From: Devosia sp. 66-22
Lineage (GTDB): Bacteria; Pseudomonadota; Alphaproteobacteria; Rhizobiales; Devosiaceae
Assembly (NCBI GenBank): GCA_001899065.1
Contig: MKUZ01000009.1
Coordinates: forward strand, 1-64,000
Length of the DNA stretch: 64,000 nt
Reading direction: 5' to 3'
Shown here: positions 7,992 to 12,660 of the stretch, in pieces
How positions within the stretch are numbered: the stretch's first letter is position 1
Layout of the letters: each line of letters begins with the position of its first letter
Notes under the pieces: generated by a model
The model's input: only the letters and a program-made list of their open reading frames with translations
Databases searched by the model: none
Told to the model about the DNA's origin: nothing
Made by a program: the position numbers and the translations under genes

Positions 7992-8050
7992 GGATAGTCG
8001 CCCAGTGAAGCGCTGGGCCTGATGAGGGGCACGCATGCCCGAAACTATCC
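7992..8050 (+). ncRNA. Hammerhead ribozyme 1 (type III)
   Basis: All conserved core positions are present. The 5' strand of stem III is 7992-7998, the cleavage base C17 is at 7999, stem I is 8000-8005 paired with 8013-8018 (6 bp, 7-nt loop), and CTGATGA is at 8019-8025. Stem II is 8026-8031 paired with 8036-8040 (one bulged G, CGCA loop), GAA is at 8041-8043, and stem III closes with 8044-8050 (7 perfect pairs including A15.1-U16.1). Predicted self-cleavage falls between 7999 and 8000, 74 nt before the start of the conserved phage gene at 8074. The 3' strand of stem III is also the first part of motif copy 2. Confidence 0.9.
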
Positions 8051-8062
8051 ACCATCGCATAG
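8045..8062 (+). promoter_or_regulatory. Early-region 18-bp motif, copy 2
   Basis: CTATCCACCATCGCATAG is the best representative of the six-copy motif. It begins inside stem III of hammerhead 1 and ends 11 bases before the ATG at 8074. If it is a promoter with the start near its final G, it would give a second, very short leader for the 8074 gene that bypasses the ribozyme. Confidence 0.55.
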
Positions 8063-8073
8063 GATACACGCAA

Positions 8074-8967
8074 ATGGCCACGCATGACGAAGTTGCCCAC
8101 AACTGGGCGCACCAGACTGGGCGCAAGCAGAACGGTCCCAACATGCACTATCGGGATACCGTGGTTTTCTCCTACGGGTCGCACTTCCCGATTGCCCGTT
8201 ACGTTCCCGATGCAAGCGGTGCCCGCGTGGTGCTCTTCAACTCGGCGTCCTACTCGGTGAGCACGTCCAAGCATCAGGGCAAGGTGAGGCGCGCAATCCC
8301 TCACGGGGTGACAGTGTTCACGGTGCCGCGCCTCGGGCTCAATGGGTACGGCTGGGACCATGAGCACGCCGCGAACCACGCCCACCTGCTAGCAGAGGCG
8401 GAACAGGCGTTCACCTTGGCGACGAAGGCCCGCAAGTATGGCCCGATGCACCTAGAGCGTGCCGAGCGGTTCATCGGCATGGCCAATGCCTACAGTGACG
8501 CCTTCGGGCTGGGCAAGCCGGTGGCCACCATGCCCGCGAACATGGAAGAGGTGCGGGCCAATGTCGCGGCCCGTGAGGCGGCAGAACGTGAGGCACGCCG
8601 CGCGGCTGATGAGGCACGCGCCAAGCGGGCGGCAGAGGTTGAGGCCCAGCGCACCGAGCAGGCTATGGAATGGGTCAAGGGTGAGCGAGACCACGCGCCC
8701 CACACCTCTCTGCCCTATGTGCGGGTCAAGGGCGACACGCTGGAAACCTCCTACGGGGCCAAGGTGCCGCTAACCGCCGCGCTGGGGGTCTTCCGGCTGG
8801 CCGAGCGGTGCGCCGAGCGGGCCACGGCGTTCACGCCTGATGAGACCATCAAGCTAGGCGACTTCCGGCTGGACCACATCAGCCCCGAAGGCACCATCCG
8901 CGCCGGTTGCCACCTCATTCCGCTGGACCGCGCCCGCATGGCCGCAAGCCTCGCCGGTTTGGCCTGA
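8074..8967 (+). CDS. Conserved phage early protein of unknown function
   Basis: This 297-residue protein begins MATHDEVAHNWAHQTGRKQN. Its N-terminal half (SYGSHFPIARYV, VLFNSASYSVSTSKHQGKVR, AIPHGVTVFTVPR) resembles a phage-wide family of unknown function. Residues about 150-215 are a charged helix (NMEEVRANVAAREAAERE and onwards) that could be a coiled coil. An in-frame ATG at 8035 lies inside stem II of the ribozyme, so 8074 is the better start, with AGGA about 9 bases upstream. It is the first sizeable gene of the early block and the first cistron behind a hammerhead. Confidence 0.8.
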   Translation: MATHDEVAHNWAHQTGRKQNGPNMHYRDTVVFSYGSHFPIARYVPDASGARVVLFNSASYSVSTSKHQGKVRRAIPHGVTVFTVPRLGLNGYGWDHEHAANHAHLLAEAEQAFTLATKARKYGPMHLERAERFIGMANAYSDAFGLGKPVATMPANMEEVRANVAAREAAEREARRAADEARAKRAAEVEAQRTEQAMEWVKGERDHAPHTSLPYVRVKGDTLETSYGAKVPLTAALGVFRLAERCAERATAFTPDETIKLGDFRLDHISPEGTIRAGCHLIPLDRARMAASLAGLA

Positions 8968-8968
8968 T

Positions 8969-8986
8969 CTATCCACCATCGCATGC
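8969..8986 (+). promoter_or_regulatory. Early-region 18-bp motif, copy 3
   Basis: This copy (CTATCCACCATCGC then ATGC) matches the consensus at 16 of 18 bases. It starts one base after the stop of the 8074 gene. Its last three bases are the 5' strand of stem II of hammerhead 2. A transcript started here would therefore begin almost exactly with the ribozyme. Confidence 0.55.
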
Positions 8987-9053
8987 GAAACCTAGGGGGC
9001 CATGAAGGTCCCCGATGGTCGCCCTATGGGTCGCGCCTAGGGCCTGATGAGCA
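8984..9053 (+). ncRNA. Hammerhead ribozyme 2 (type II)
   Basis: This is a circularly permuted hammerhead with open stem II. Stem II pairs TGC 8984-8986 with GCA 9051-9053. GAA is at 8987-8989. Stem III pairs 8990-8992 with 9017-9019 and, beyond an internal loop, 8995-9001 with 9007-9013. C17 is at 9020. Stem I pairs 9021-9026 with 9038-9043 and is extended by GG/CC around a GTCGCG loop. CTGATGA is at 9044-9050. Predicted cleavage is between 9020 and 9021, 55 nt before the ATG at 9076. Confidence 0.88.
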
Positions 9054-9075
9054 GCGCACCAAAAGGAATAGAGCA

Positions 9076-9522
9076 ATGTTCTCCAAAGGCTTTGGCCGCT
9101 ACGTGGTCGAGGGCGACGCTATCGCTTGCGAGGTGGACGGGTTCACGGTCACCGCGACCCTGTACCGCGACGATTGCGGCGATAGGCCCGATGAGCGGCA
9201 GGACGGTTTCTGGCCCAGCCTCGACCCCCAGTCTGCCGGGTACATCGGCCCGAAGAGCAAGCGCACCCTCGCGCGCCACTGGGCCAAGGCGAAGCGTGTC
9301 ATGGATGCTTGGCTGGCCGATGAGTGGCACTACTACGGGGTGAGCCTCACGGTTGAGCGCGAGGACGTTAAACTGGTCCACCGCTATGAGGTGGCCCTGT
9401 GGGGCATTGAGGGCAACTACCCGGACGACGACAACGCCTATCTCGGGGAAGTCGCAAACGAGTTGCTGGACGAAGCGCTGGGCATGGCCCGTGAGCGTAT
9501 CTCCCGCCTGTGCGCCGCGTGA
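9076..9522 (+). CDS. Phage early protein of unknown function
   Basis: The protein has 148 residues, starting MFSKGFGRYVVEGDAIACEV. An in-frame extension upstream would translate the ribozyme, and a good AAGGA precedes this ATG, so 9076 is chosen. It is acidic and mixed alpha/beta, with a conserved-looking segment WLADEWHYYGVSLTVERED and a C-terminal helix (EVANELLDEALGMARERISR). There is no signal peptide or membrane segment. I do not recognise the family; similar small proteins are frequent in phages and may contact DNA or host enzymes. Confidence 0.72.
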   Translation: MFSKGFGRYVVEGDAIACEVDGFTVTATLYRDDCGDRPDERQDGFWPSLDPQSAGYIGPKSKRTLARHWAKAKRVMDAWLADEWHYYGVSLTVEREDVKLVHRYEVALWGIEGNYPDDDNAYLGEVANELLDEALGMARERISRLCAA

Positions 9523-9526
9523 CGCC

Positions 9527-9628
9527 ATGGAGCACATCAGCGCGGAAACCGTGACGTTTGGCGTCCTCGTCATCGGCACCCTCTTGCTCTGCCTCGCGGC
9601 ATGCTTCGTGCCGTTCGACGCCGATTAG
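9527..9628 (+). CDS. Tiny single-pass membrane peptide (prophage)
   Basis: This 33-residue frame starts 4 bases after the preceding stop. After MEHISAETV comes one hydrophobic helix (FGVLVIGTLLLCLAACFVPF) and a short acidic end. It lies in the same transcription unit and fills the space before hammerhead 3. The short length makes it uncertain, but a clean transmembrane segment and tight packing support it. Confidence 0.45.
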   Translation: MEHISAETVTFGVLVIGTLLLCLAACFVPFDAD

Positions 9629-9635
9629 AACAACA

Positions 9636-9693
9636 TTGCGAAACGGTCCAAGGGGCCGTCGCGTGGGGGTCGCGCCTCACGCCTGATGAGCAA
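9636..9693 (+). ncRNA. Hammerhead ribozyme 3 (type II)
   Basis: Stem II pairs TTGC 9636-9639 with GCAA 9690-9693. GAA is at 9640-9642. Stem III pairs 9643-9649 with 9653-9659 (7 bp, 3-nt loop). C17 is at 9660. Stem I pairs 9661-9668 with 9675-9682 (8 bp, one G-U) around the same GTCGCG loop seen in ribozymes 2 and 4. CTGATGA is at 9683-9689. Every core base is canonical. Predicted cleavage is between 9660 and 9661, 59 nt before the ATG at 9720. Confidence 0.92.
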
Positions 9694-9719
9694 GCGTAAA
9701 GCCCGAGAAAGGCACACCC

Positions 9720-9935
9720 ATGTCCCTATCTATCCACCATCGAATTTCTATCGCGGACGGCGCAAAGAACCGCGCCGAGATCGCCCTCGCGGCACTCGAA
9801 GCCCGCGACCCGCATGCCGCCCTCGGGGTGAGCGGACGCCGCCTGCAAAAGGTGATCGAGGACGCCCGCGCCGAACTGCGCTACCTCGGGGACCTCGCCA
9901 TGGTCGCGCGGCACCTCTGGAACGGTGCAGCATGA
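9720..9935 (+). CDS. Small phage protein of unknown function
   Basis: The protein has 71 residues and is largely helical and basic (MSLSIHHRISIADGAKNRAE, then GRRLQKVIEDARAELRYLGD). AGAAAGG lies upstream of the ATG at a usable spacing. Codons 4 to 9 overlap motif copy 4, so the start of the protein and the motif are the same DNA. It overlaps the methyltransferase-like gene by ATGA, so the two are coupled. Confidence 0.6.
   Translation: MSLSIHHRISIADGAKNRAEIALAALEARDPHAALGVSGRRLQKVIEDARAELRYLGDLAMVARHLWNGAA
9730..9747 (+). promoter_or_regulatory. Early-region 18-bp motif, copy 4 (within coding sequence)
   Basis: CTATCCACCATCG is conserved, followed by the divergent end AATTT (15 of 18 matches). 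It lies at codons 4 to 9 of the 71-residue gene. Loss of the ATAG end and the intragenic position suggest a weak or decayed site. Confidence 0.35.
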
Positions 9936-10564
9936 GCCGGTCCCTCCGCGTTCTCGTCGCCTGCGAGTTCTCAGGCACCGTGCGCCGCGAGTTTGCCGCA
10001 CTGGGCCACGACGCATGGTCCTGCGACCTGCTTCCATCGGATGACCGTTCTAATCACCACATCGTCGGTGACGTGCGGGACATTCTCAATGACGGCTGGG
10101 ACCTGTTGATGGTCGCCCACCCGCCGTGCACGCGCCTCTGCAACTCCGGGGTGCGCTGGCTCAACGTGCCGCCTCCGGGTCGCACCCTCGAAAGCATGTG
10201 GGCCGAACTGGACGAAGGCGCGGAGCTTTTCTCCGCGTGCTGGAACGCCCCCATCGAGCGTATCGCGGTCGAGAACCCCGTGATGCACAAGCATGCCAAG
10301 GCGCGTATCCGCAACTACGCCGAGCCCGCGCAGAGCATCCAGCCGTGGCAGTTCGGCCATGGCGAGTGCAAGCGCACCTGCCTGTGGCTCAAGGGCCTGC
10401 CGCCCCTCATCCCTACCAACGTGGTCGCGGGCCGCGAGCAGCGCGTGCACCTCATGCCGCCCGGTCCCGACCGATGGAAAGAGCGGTCCCGCTTCTTCCC
10501 CGGCATTGCCAAGGCGATGGCCGAGCAGTGGGGCGGCTGGGCAGAGGAGTGGATGGCAGCATGA
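9932..10564 (+). CDS. DNA cytosine methyltransferase-like protein (prophage)
   Basis: The protein has 210 residues. The N-terminus RVLVACEFSGTVRREFAALG resembles the AdoMet-binding loop of C5-cytosine methyltransferases, and MVAHPPCTRLCNSGVRWL has the PPC catalytic signature. ERIAVENPVMHKHAK fits the ENV-like motif of the family. It is shorter than restriction-linked methylases and lacks an obvious full target-recognition domain. Phages use such proteins to modify their DNA against restriction, though many short relatives are uncharacterised. It is coupled to its neighbours by ATGA overlaps on both sides. Confidence 0.7.
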   Translation: MSRSLRVLVACEFSGTVRREFAALGHDAWSCDLLPSDDRSNHHIVGDVRDILNDGWDLLMVAHPPCTRLCNSGVRWLNVPPPGRTLESMWAELDEGAELFSACWNAPIERIAVENPVMHKHAKARIRNYAEPAQSIQPWQFGHGECKRTCLWLKGLPPLIPTNVVAGREQRVHLMPPGPDRWKERSRFFPGIAKAMAEQWGGWAEEWMAA

Positions 10565-10995
10565 TCGTCCTCCCAATCCTCCCCTCAGATCACCACAACG
10601 GCCCCAATTGCGGGGTCACTGCGGTGGCCGTTCTCGCGGGCGTGCCCTTCGACCTCGCATGGGAGACCGTGCGCCGCCTCGACCCCAAGCGCTCGCCCCG
10701 GTGGCGCGGCACAACGTGGTGGTACGAGCAGCGGGCCGCGCTGCGCCACCTCGGGGCCAAGGTCGAGGAACTGCCACACAAGGGCATGACGCTCGCCAAG
10801 TTCGCGGACCAGCACACGGTCAAAGGTGCCGCCTATCTCGTCAACGTCACGAGCCACTGCATGGCCCTGATCGACGGTGTTCTGGTGGACCAGCGCGGCC
10901 CCATGCCGGTGGCCGAGCACCCCGCGCGCCGACAGCGGGTCAAGTACTCGGCGCGGGTCACGCCGCCCGTAGGTGGTCCCCCCAACCACGATTAG
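10561..10995 (+). CDS. Papain/C39-like cysteine-protease-fold protein (prophage)
   Basis: The protein has 144 residues. The pattern NGPNCGVTAVAVLAGVPF near residue 15 (nucleophile Cys at the start of a helix), then VTSHCMALIDGVLVDQRG near residue 100 (His, followed by Asp), matches the Cys-His-Asp layout of papain-like and C39-like folds. There is no signal peptide. Such proteins are common in phage accessory regions, where the substrate is rarely known. It overlaps the methyltransferase-like gene by ATGA and is the last cistron before hammerhead 4. Confidence 0.55.
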   Translation: MIVLPILPSDHHNGPNCGVTAVAVLAGVPFDLAWETVRRLDPKRSPRWRGTTWWYEQRAALRHLGAKVEELPHKGMTLAKFADQHTVKGAAYLVNVTSHCMALIDGVLVDQRGPMPVAEHPARRQRVKYSARVTPPVGGPPNHD

Positions 10996-11013
10996 GCAGC
11001 CGCTAGAGCGGCA

Positions 11014-11081
11014 TTGCGAAACGCCTCCCGGCTCCGGCTGGGGGCGTCGTCCACGGGTCGCGCCGTGGGCCTGATGAGCAG
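11014..11081 (+). ncRNA. Hammerhead ribozyme 4 (type II)
   Basis: Stem II pairs 11014-11017 with 11078-11081 (one G-U). GAA is at 11018-11020. Stem III pairs 11021-11028 with 11040-11047 (8 bp, one G-U). C17 is at 11048. Stem I pairs 11049-11056 with 11063-11070 (8 bp) around a GTCGCG loop. CTGATGA is at 11071-11077. Stem sequences differ from copies 2 and 3 but pairing is kept, which is covariation. Predicted cleavage is between 11048 and 11049, 59 nt before the ATG at 11108. GCGAC at 11081-11085 could pair with the loop. Confidence 0.92.
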
Positions 11082-11107
11082 CGACACACCCAACATTGGA
11101 GACGACT

Positions 11108-11332
11108 ATGCACGACCGCATTGAGGCGGGCGACAGCACCTTCGCGCGCCCCTCTACCACCGCCCTCAAGGACCGGCTGGCTGAGCTACAGCTCGACCGC
11201 GCCGTGACCCTCATGGCCGACGACTTCGCCATGACTAACGGCAGCGTCCGCAAGATCGACCGCCAGATGGACGCGATCAGGAACCAGCTCCGCGACATGG
11301 AAGCGGCGGCGAAGGTCGAGGGGAGGGGGTGA
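11108..11332 (+). CDS. Small helical phage protein of unknown function
   Basis: The protein has 74 residues starting MHDRIEAGDSTFARPSTTAL. A TTG at 11096 is in frame, but it forms part of the GGAG-containing ribosome-binding site, so the ATG at 11108 is preferred. The rest is one or two charged helices (LKDRLAELQLDRAVTLMADD; KIDRQMDAIRNQLRDMEAAA), probably a coiled coil. Its stop overlaps the ATG of the next gene (TGATG). Confidence 0.6.
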   Translation: MHDRIEAGDSTFARPSTTALKDRLAELQLDRAVTLMADDFAMTNGSVRKIDRQMDAIRNQLRDMEAAAKVEGRG

Positions 11333-11496
11333 TGGTCATGTCCATCATGGCCGGGTCGCTGGCCGTCCTCTGCCTCTGCATCGGCGCGTGGTCGCAGGGC
11401 AAAGGTGCCGAGGCATTCTTCATCGCCCTGGCCGCGCCGCTCGCCTCCGGGGTCATCCTCGGGGTCACGGCGCTGATCGTAGGGGGCCTCTCGTGA
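11332..11496 (+). CDS. Tiny two-helix membrane protein (prophage)
   Basis: The protein has 54 residues. Two hydrophobic helices (SIMAGSLAVLCLCIGAW and FIALAAPLASGVILGVTALI) flank a short polar loop. The ATG overlaps the preceding stop and the TGA overlaps the GTG of the next gene, so it sits in a chain of coupled cistrons. An inner-membrane role such as interference with host energetics or superinfection exclusion is possible; nothing proves it. Confidence 0.55.
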   Translation: MVMSIMAGSLAVLCLCIGAWSQGKGAEAFFIALAAPLASGVILGVTALIVGGLS

Positions 11497-11738
11497 GCCC
11501 CTTCGGCAACCGCTACCGGGCGCTCCGGCCGCGTCACCGTAAGGGAATGGTGCTGGTCCTGTTCGAGGACCGCATCACCGGGGACAGGTTTGCGTTCCCC
11601 TTGATAGGACAAAATTCCTACGATACAACCTTCGGCACGGAAGAGGAGCCGGGGGTTGAAGGTGTAGGCGAGGGACAATTCTACAGGCGTGCGAAGGGGT
11701 CCCTTTGTCGCACCCTTGATGTATCCGCTATCGCATAG
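11493..11738 (+). CDS. Small phage protein of unknown function
   Basis: The protein has 81 residues and starts at a GTG (11493) whose last bases are the stop of the preceding gene (GTGA). The N-terminus is basic (FGNRYRALRPRHRKGMVLVL), followed by a beta-rich stretch (LFEDRITGDRFAFPLIGQNS) and a Gly/Glu-rich segment. The base composition falls towards the 3' end, and the last codons overlap motif copy 5. Confidence 0.5.
   Translation: MSPFGNRYRALRPRHRKGMVLVLFEDRITGDRFAFPLIGQNSYDTTFGTEEEPGVEGVGEGQFYRRAKGSLCRTLDVSAIA
11721..11738 (+). promoter_or_regulatory. Early-region 18-bp motif, copy 5
   Basis: GTATCCGCTATCGCATAG matches the consensus at 15 of 18 bases and keeps the ATCGCATAG end exactly. 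It overlaps the stop of the 81-residue gene and precedes the frame at 11785. Confidence 0.45.
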
Positions 11739-11784
11739 ATATGCGGAACTGGGACAGACCCTTCCTTGGGACCGGGAGGGTTCG

Positions 11785-12195
11785 TTGATTGCTCGAAAGG
11801 TCGAACGATTGTTCACTTCATACTTTAGGCTACCCTTCCATCTCGGCAGCGTTTTCGTCGAGACCCTCACGGTCAACGTGGGTTTCGGCCTCGAACGGCA
11901 CCCGCAGGACCTCATCATCTACCTTTGGCGGGTCCAGATCACGGCCTCTGATGAGCGGGATAGGGGGAAGCCTTCACCCAACACCTTGCGAGCACTGGAC
12001 GAAGCGGCTACCGTTCCACCCTCGCATAGGTCCGCGAATAGGAAATTTAGCCATGGCCACCAAGAAGGATGGACTGGGGAGCGGTGCTGCGCCGACTGCG
12101 ACTGCTGCCGGAAACCACTCAACGATAACGAGGGCGCTGGCCCTCATCAGAATGTTCCGTCAACTGTCGGGCGAAATGCCCATGCAACAGGCTGA
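11785..12195 (+). CDS. Possible phage gene overlapping the MarR-like gene
   Basis: A frame from TTG 11785, preceded by GGGAGGG, encodes up to 136 residues. The first 60 (LIARKVERLFTSYFRLPFHL, then HPQDLIIYLWRVQITASDE) have the G/C-rich third codon positions of a real gene and a beta-rich pattern. The last 48 codons overlap the MarR-like gene in another frame and look non-coding there, with many Cys. The real product may end earlier through a frameshift, or this may be a decayed gene. Function unknown. Confidence 0.4.
   Translation: MIARKVERLFTSYFRLPFHLGSVFVETLTVNVGFGLERHPQDLIIYLWRVQITASDERDRGKPSPNTLRALDEAATVPPSHRSANRKFSHGHQEGWTGERCCADCDCCRKPLNDNEGAGPHQNVPSTVGRNAHATG
12012..12029 (+). promoter_or_regulatory. 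Early-region 18-bp motif, copy 6
   Basis: The copy matches the consensus at 15 of 18 bases, with CCACC and TCGCATAG intact. It ends 23 bases before the ATG of the MarR-like regulator gene, a spacing that suits a promoter or an autoregulatory operator. Confidence 0.5.
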
Positions 12196-12559
12196 CATTC
12201 TGCTCACCATCGCGGGCTCTCCCGGACTGACGATGGGGGACGTGTCGAAGGCCACCGGCCTTTCGCAGTCGTCCGTGTCGCGGAATGTCGCCGCGCTCTC
12301 GACCTTCCATCGCCTCGGGCAGCCCGGCATGGGATTGGTCACGGCGGAGGTTGACCCGCGCGAGCCGCGCCGCCGCGTGCTCTTCCTCACTACCACGGGG
12401 CAAGTGCTCGTGACACGGCTCATGCGCACCTACGACCCCAACTTCTCCCTCGGGGCGGACATTGATGCCCGCCTCGGAATGAGCGTCGTTCGGGTCGGTG
12501 AGGAAGCTGGTCGGCGTGGGCCTGGGGCCAACGTGAAGGTCCCTAAAATCACCCCCTAG
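12053..12559 (+). CDS. MarR-like winged-helix regulator (prophage)
   Basis: The protein has 168 residues, starting MATKKDGLGSGAAPTATAAG. Residues about 30-115 form a winged helix: ITRALALIRMFRQLSGEMPM, QQADILLTIAGSPGLTMGDV, KATGLSQSSVSRNVAALS (recognition helix), and a wing with EPRRRVLFLTTTG. This is the MarR/IclR-like DNA-binding layout. It lies next to the tRNA and integrase, where lysogeny regulators are usual, and copy 6 of the early motif is directly upstream. It is therefore a candidate repressor for the six motif copies. AGGA lies about 10 bases before the ATG. Confidence 0.75.
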   Translation: MATKKDGLGSGAAPTATAAGNHSTITRALALIRMFRQLSGEMPMQQADILLTIAGSPGLTMGDVSKATGLSQSSVSRNVAALSTFHRLGQPGMGLVTAEVDPREPRRRVLFLTTTGQVLVTRLMRTYDPNFSLGADIDARLGMSVVRVGEEAGRRGPGANVKVPKITP

Positions 12560-12561
12560 GG

Positions 12562-12645
12562 TGGTGCGCGTGGAGGGACTTGAACCCCCACGCCTTACGG
12601 CGGCAGGACCTAAACCTGCTGCGTCTACCATTTCGCCACACGCGC
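12562..12645 (-). tRNA. Phage-encoded tRNA-Leu (anticodon UAG)
   Basis: Read on the minus strand, GCGCGTG (12645-12639) pairs with CACGCGC before discriminator A (12565) and an encoded CCA (12564-12562). The anticodon stem-loop has TAG in a TTTAGGT loop, a long variable arm CGCCGTAAGGCG marks tRNA-Leu, and the T-loop reads TTCAAGT. It sits between the MarR-like gene and the integrase, on the strand opposite to both. The same anticodon occurs in the host tRNA-Leu fragment used as attachment site. Confidence 0.92.
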
Positions 12646-12660
12646 AACGATGGAGGGACT

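Noticed and set aside
8035-8073. Upstream ATG start (8035) for the conserved phage gene
   Set aside because: The ATG lies in stem II of ribozyme 1, and the next 12 codons overlap motif copy 2. The ATG at 8074 has AGGA at a normal distance.
8983-9075. N-terminal extension of the 148-residue gene
   Set aside because: It would translate the whole of ribozyme 2; the ATG at 9076 with AAGGA is better.
11948-11954. A fifth CTGATGA, upstream of the MarR-like gene
   Set aside because: A 6-bp stem III-like pairing ending in GGGT-C can be drawn (ACCCGC with GCGGGT), but GAA is not directly before it and no stem I hairpin forms, so the core is incomplete. It could at most be a decayed copy, and the same bases look coding.
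12142-12148. CTGATGA on the minus strand as another hammerhead
   Set aside because: No GAA, stem I or cleavage triplet is positioned around it, and it lies inside the MarR-like coding sequence.
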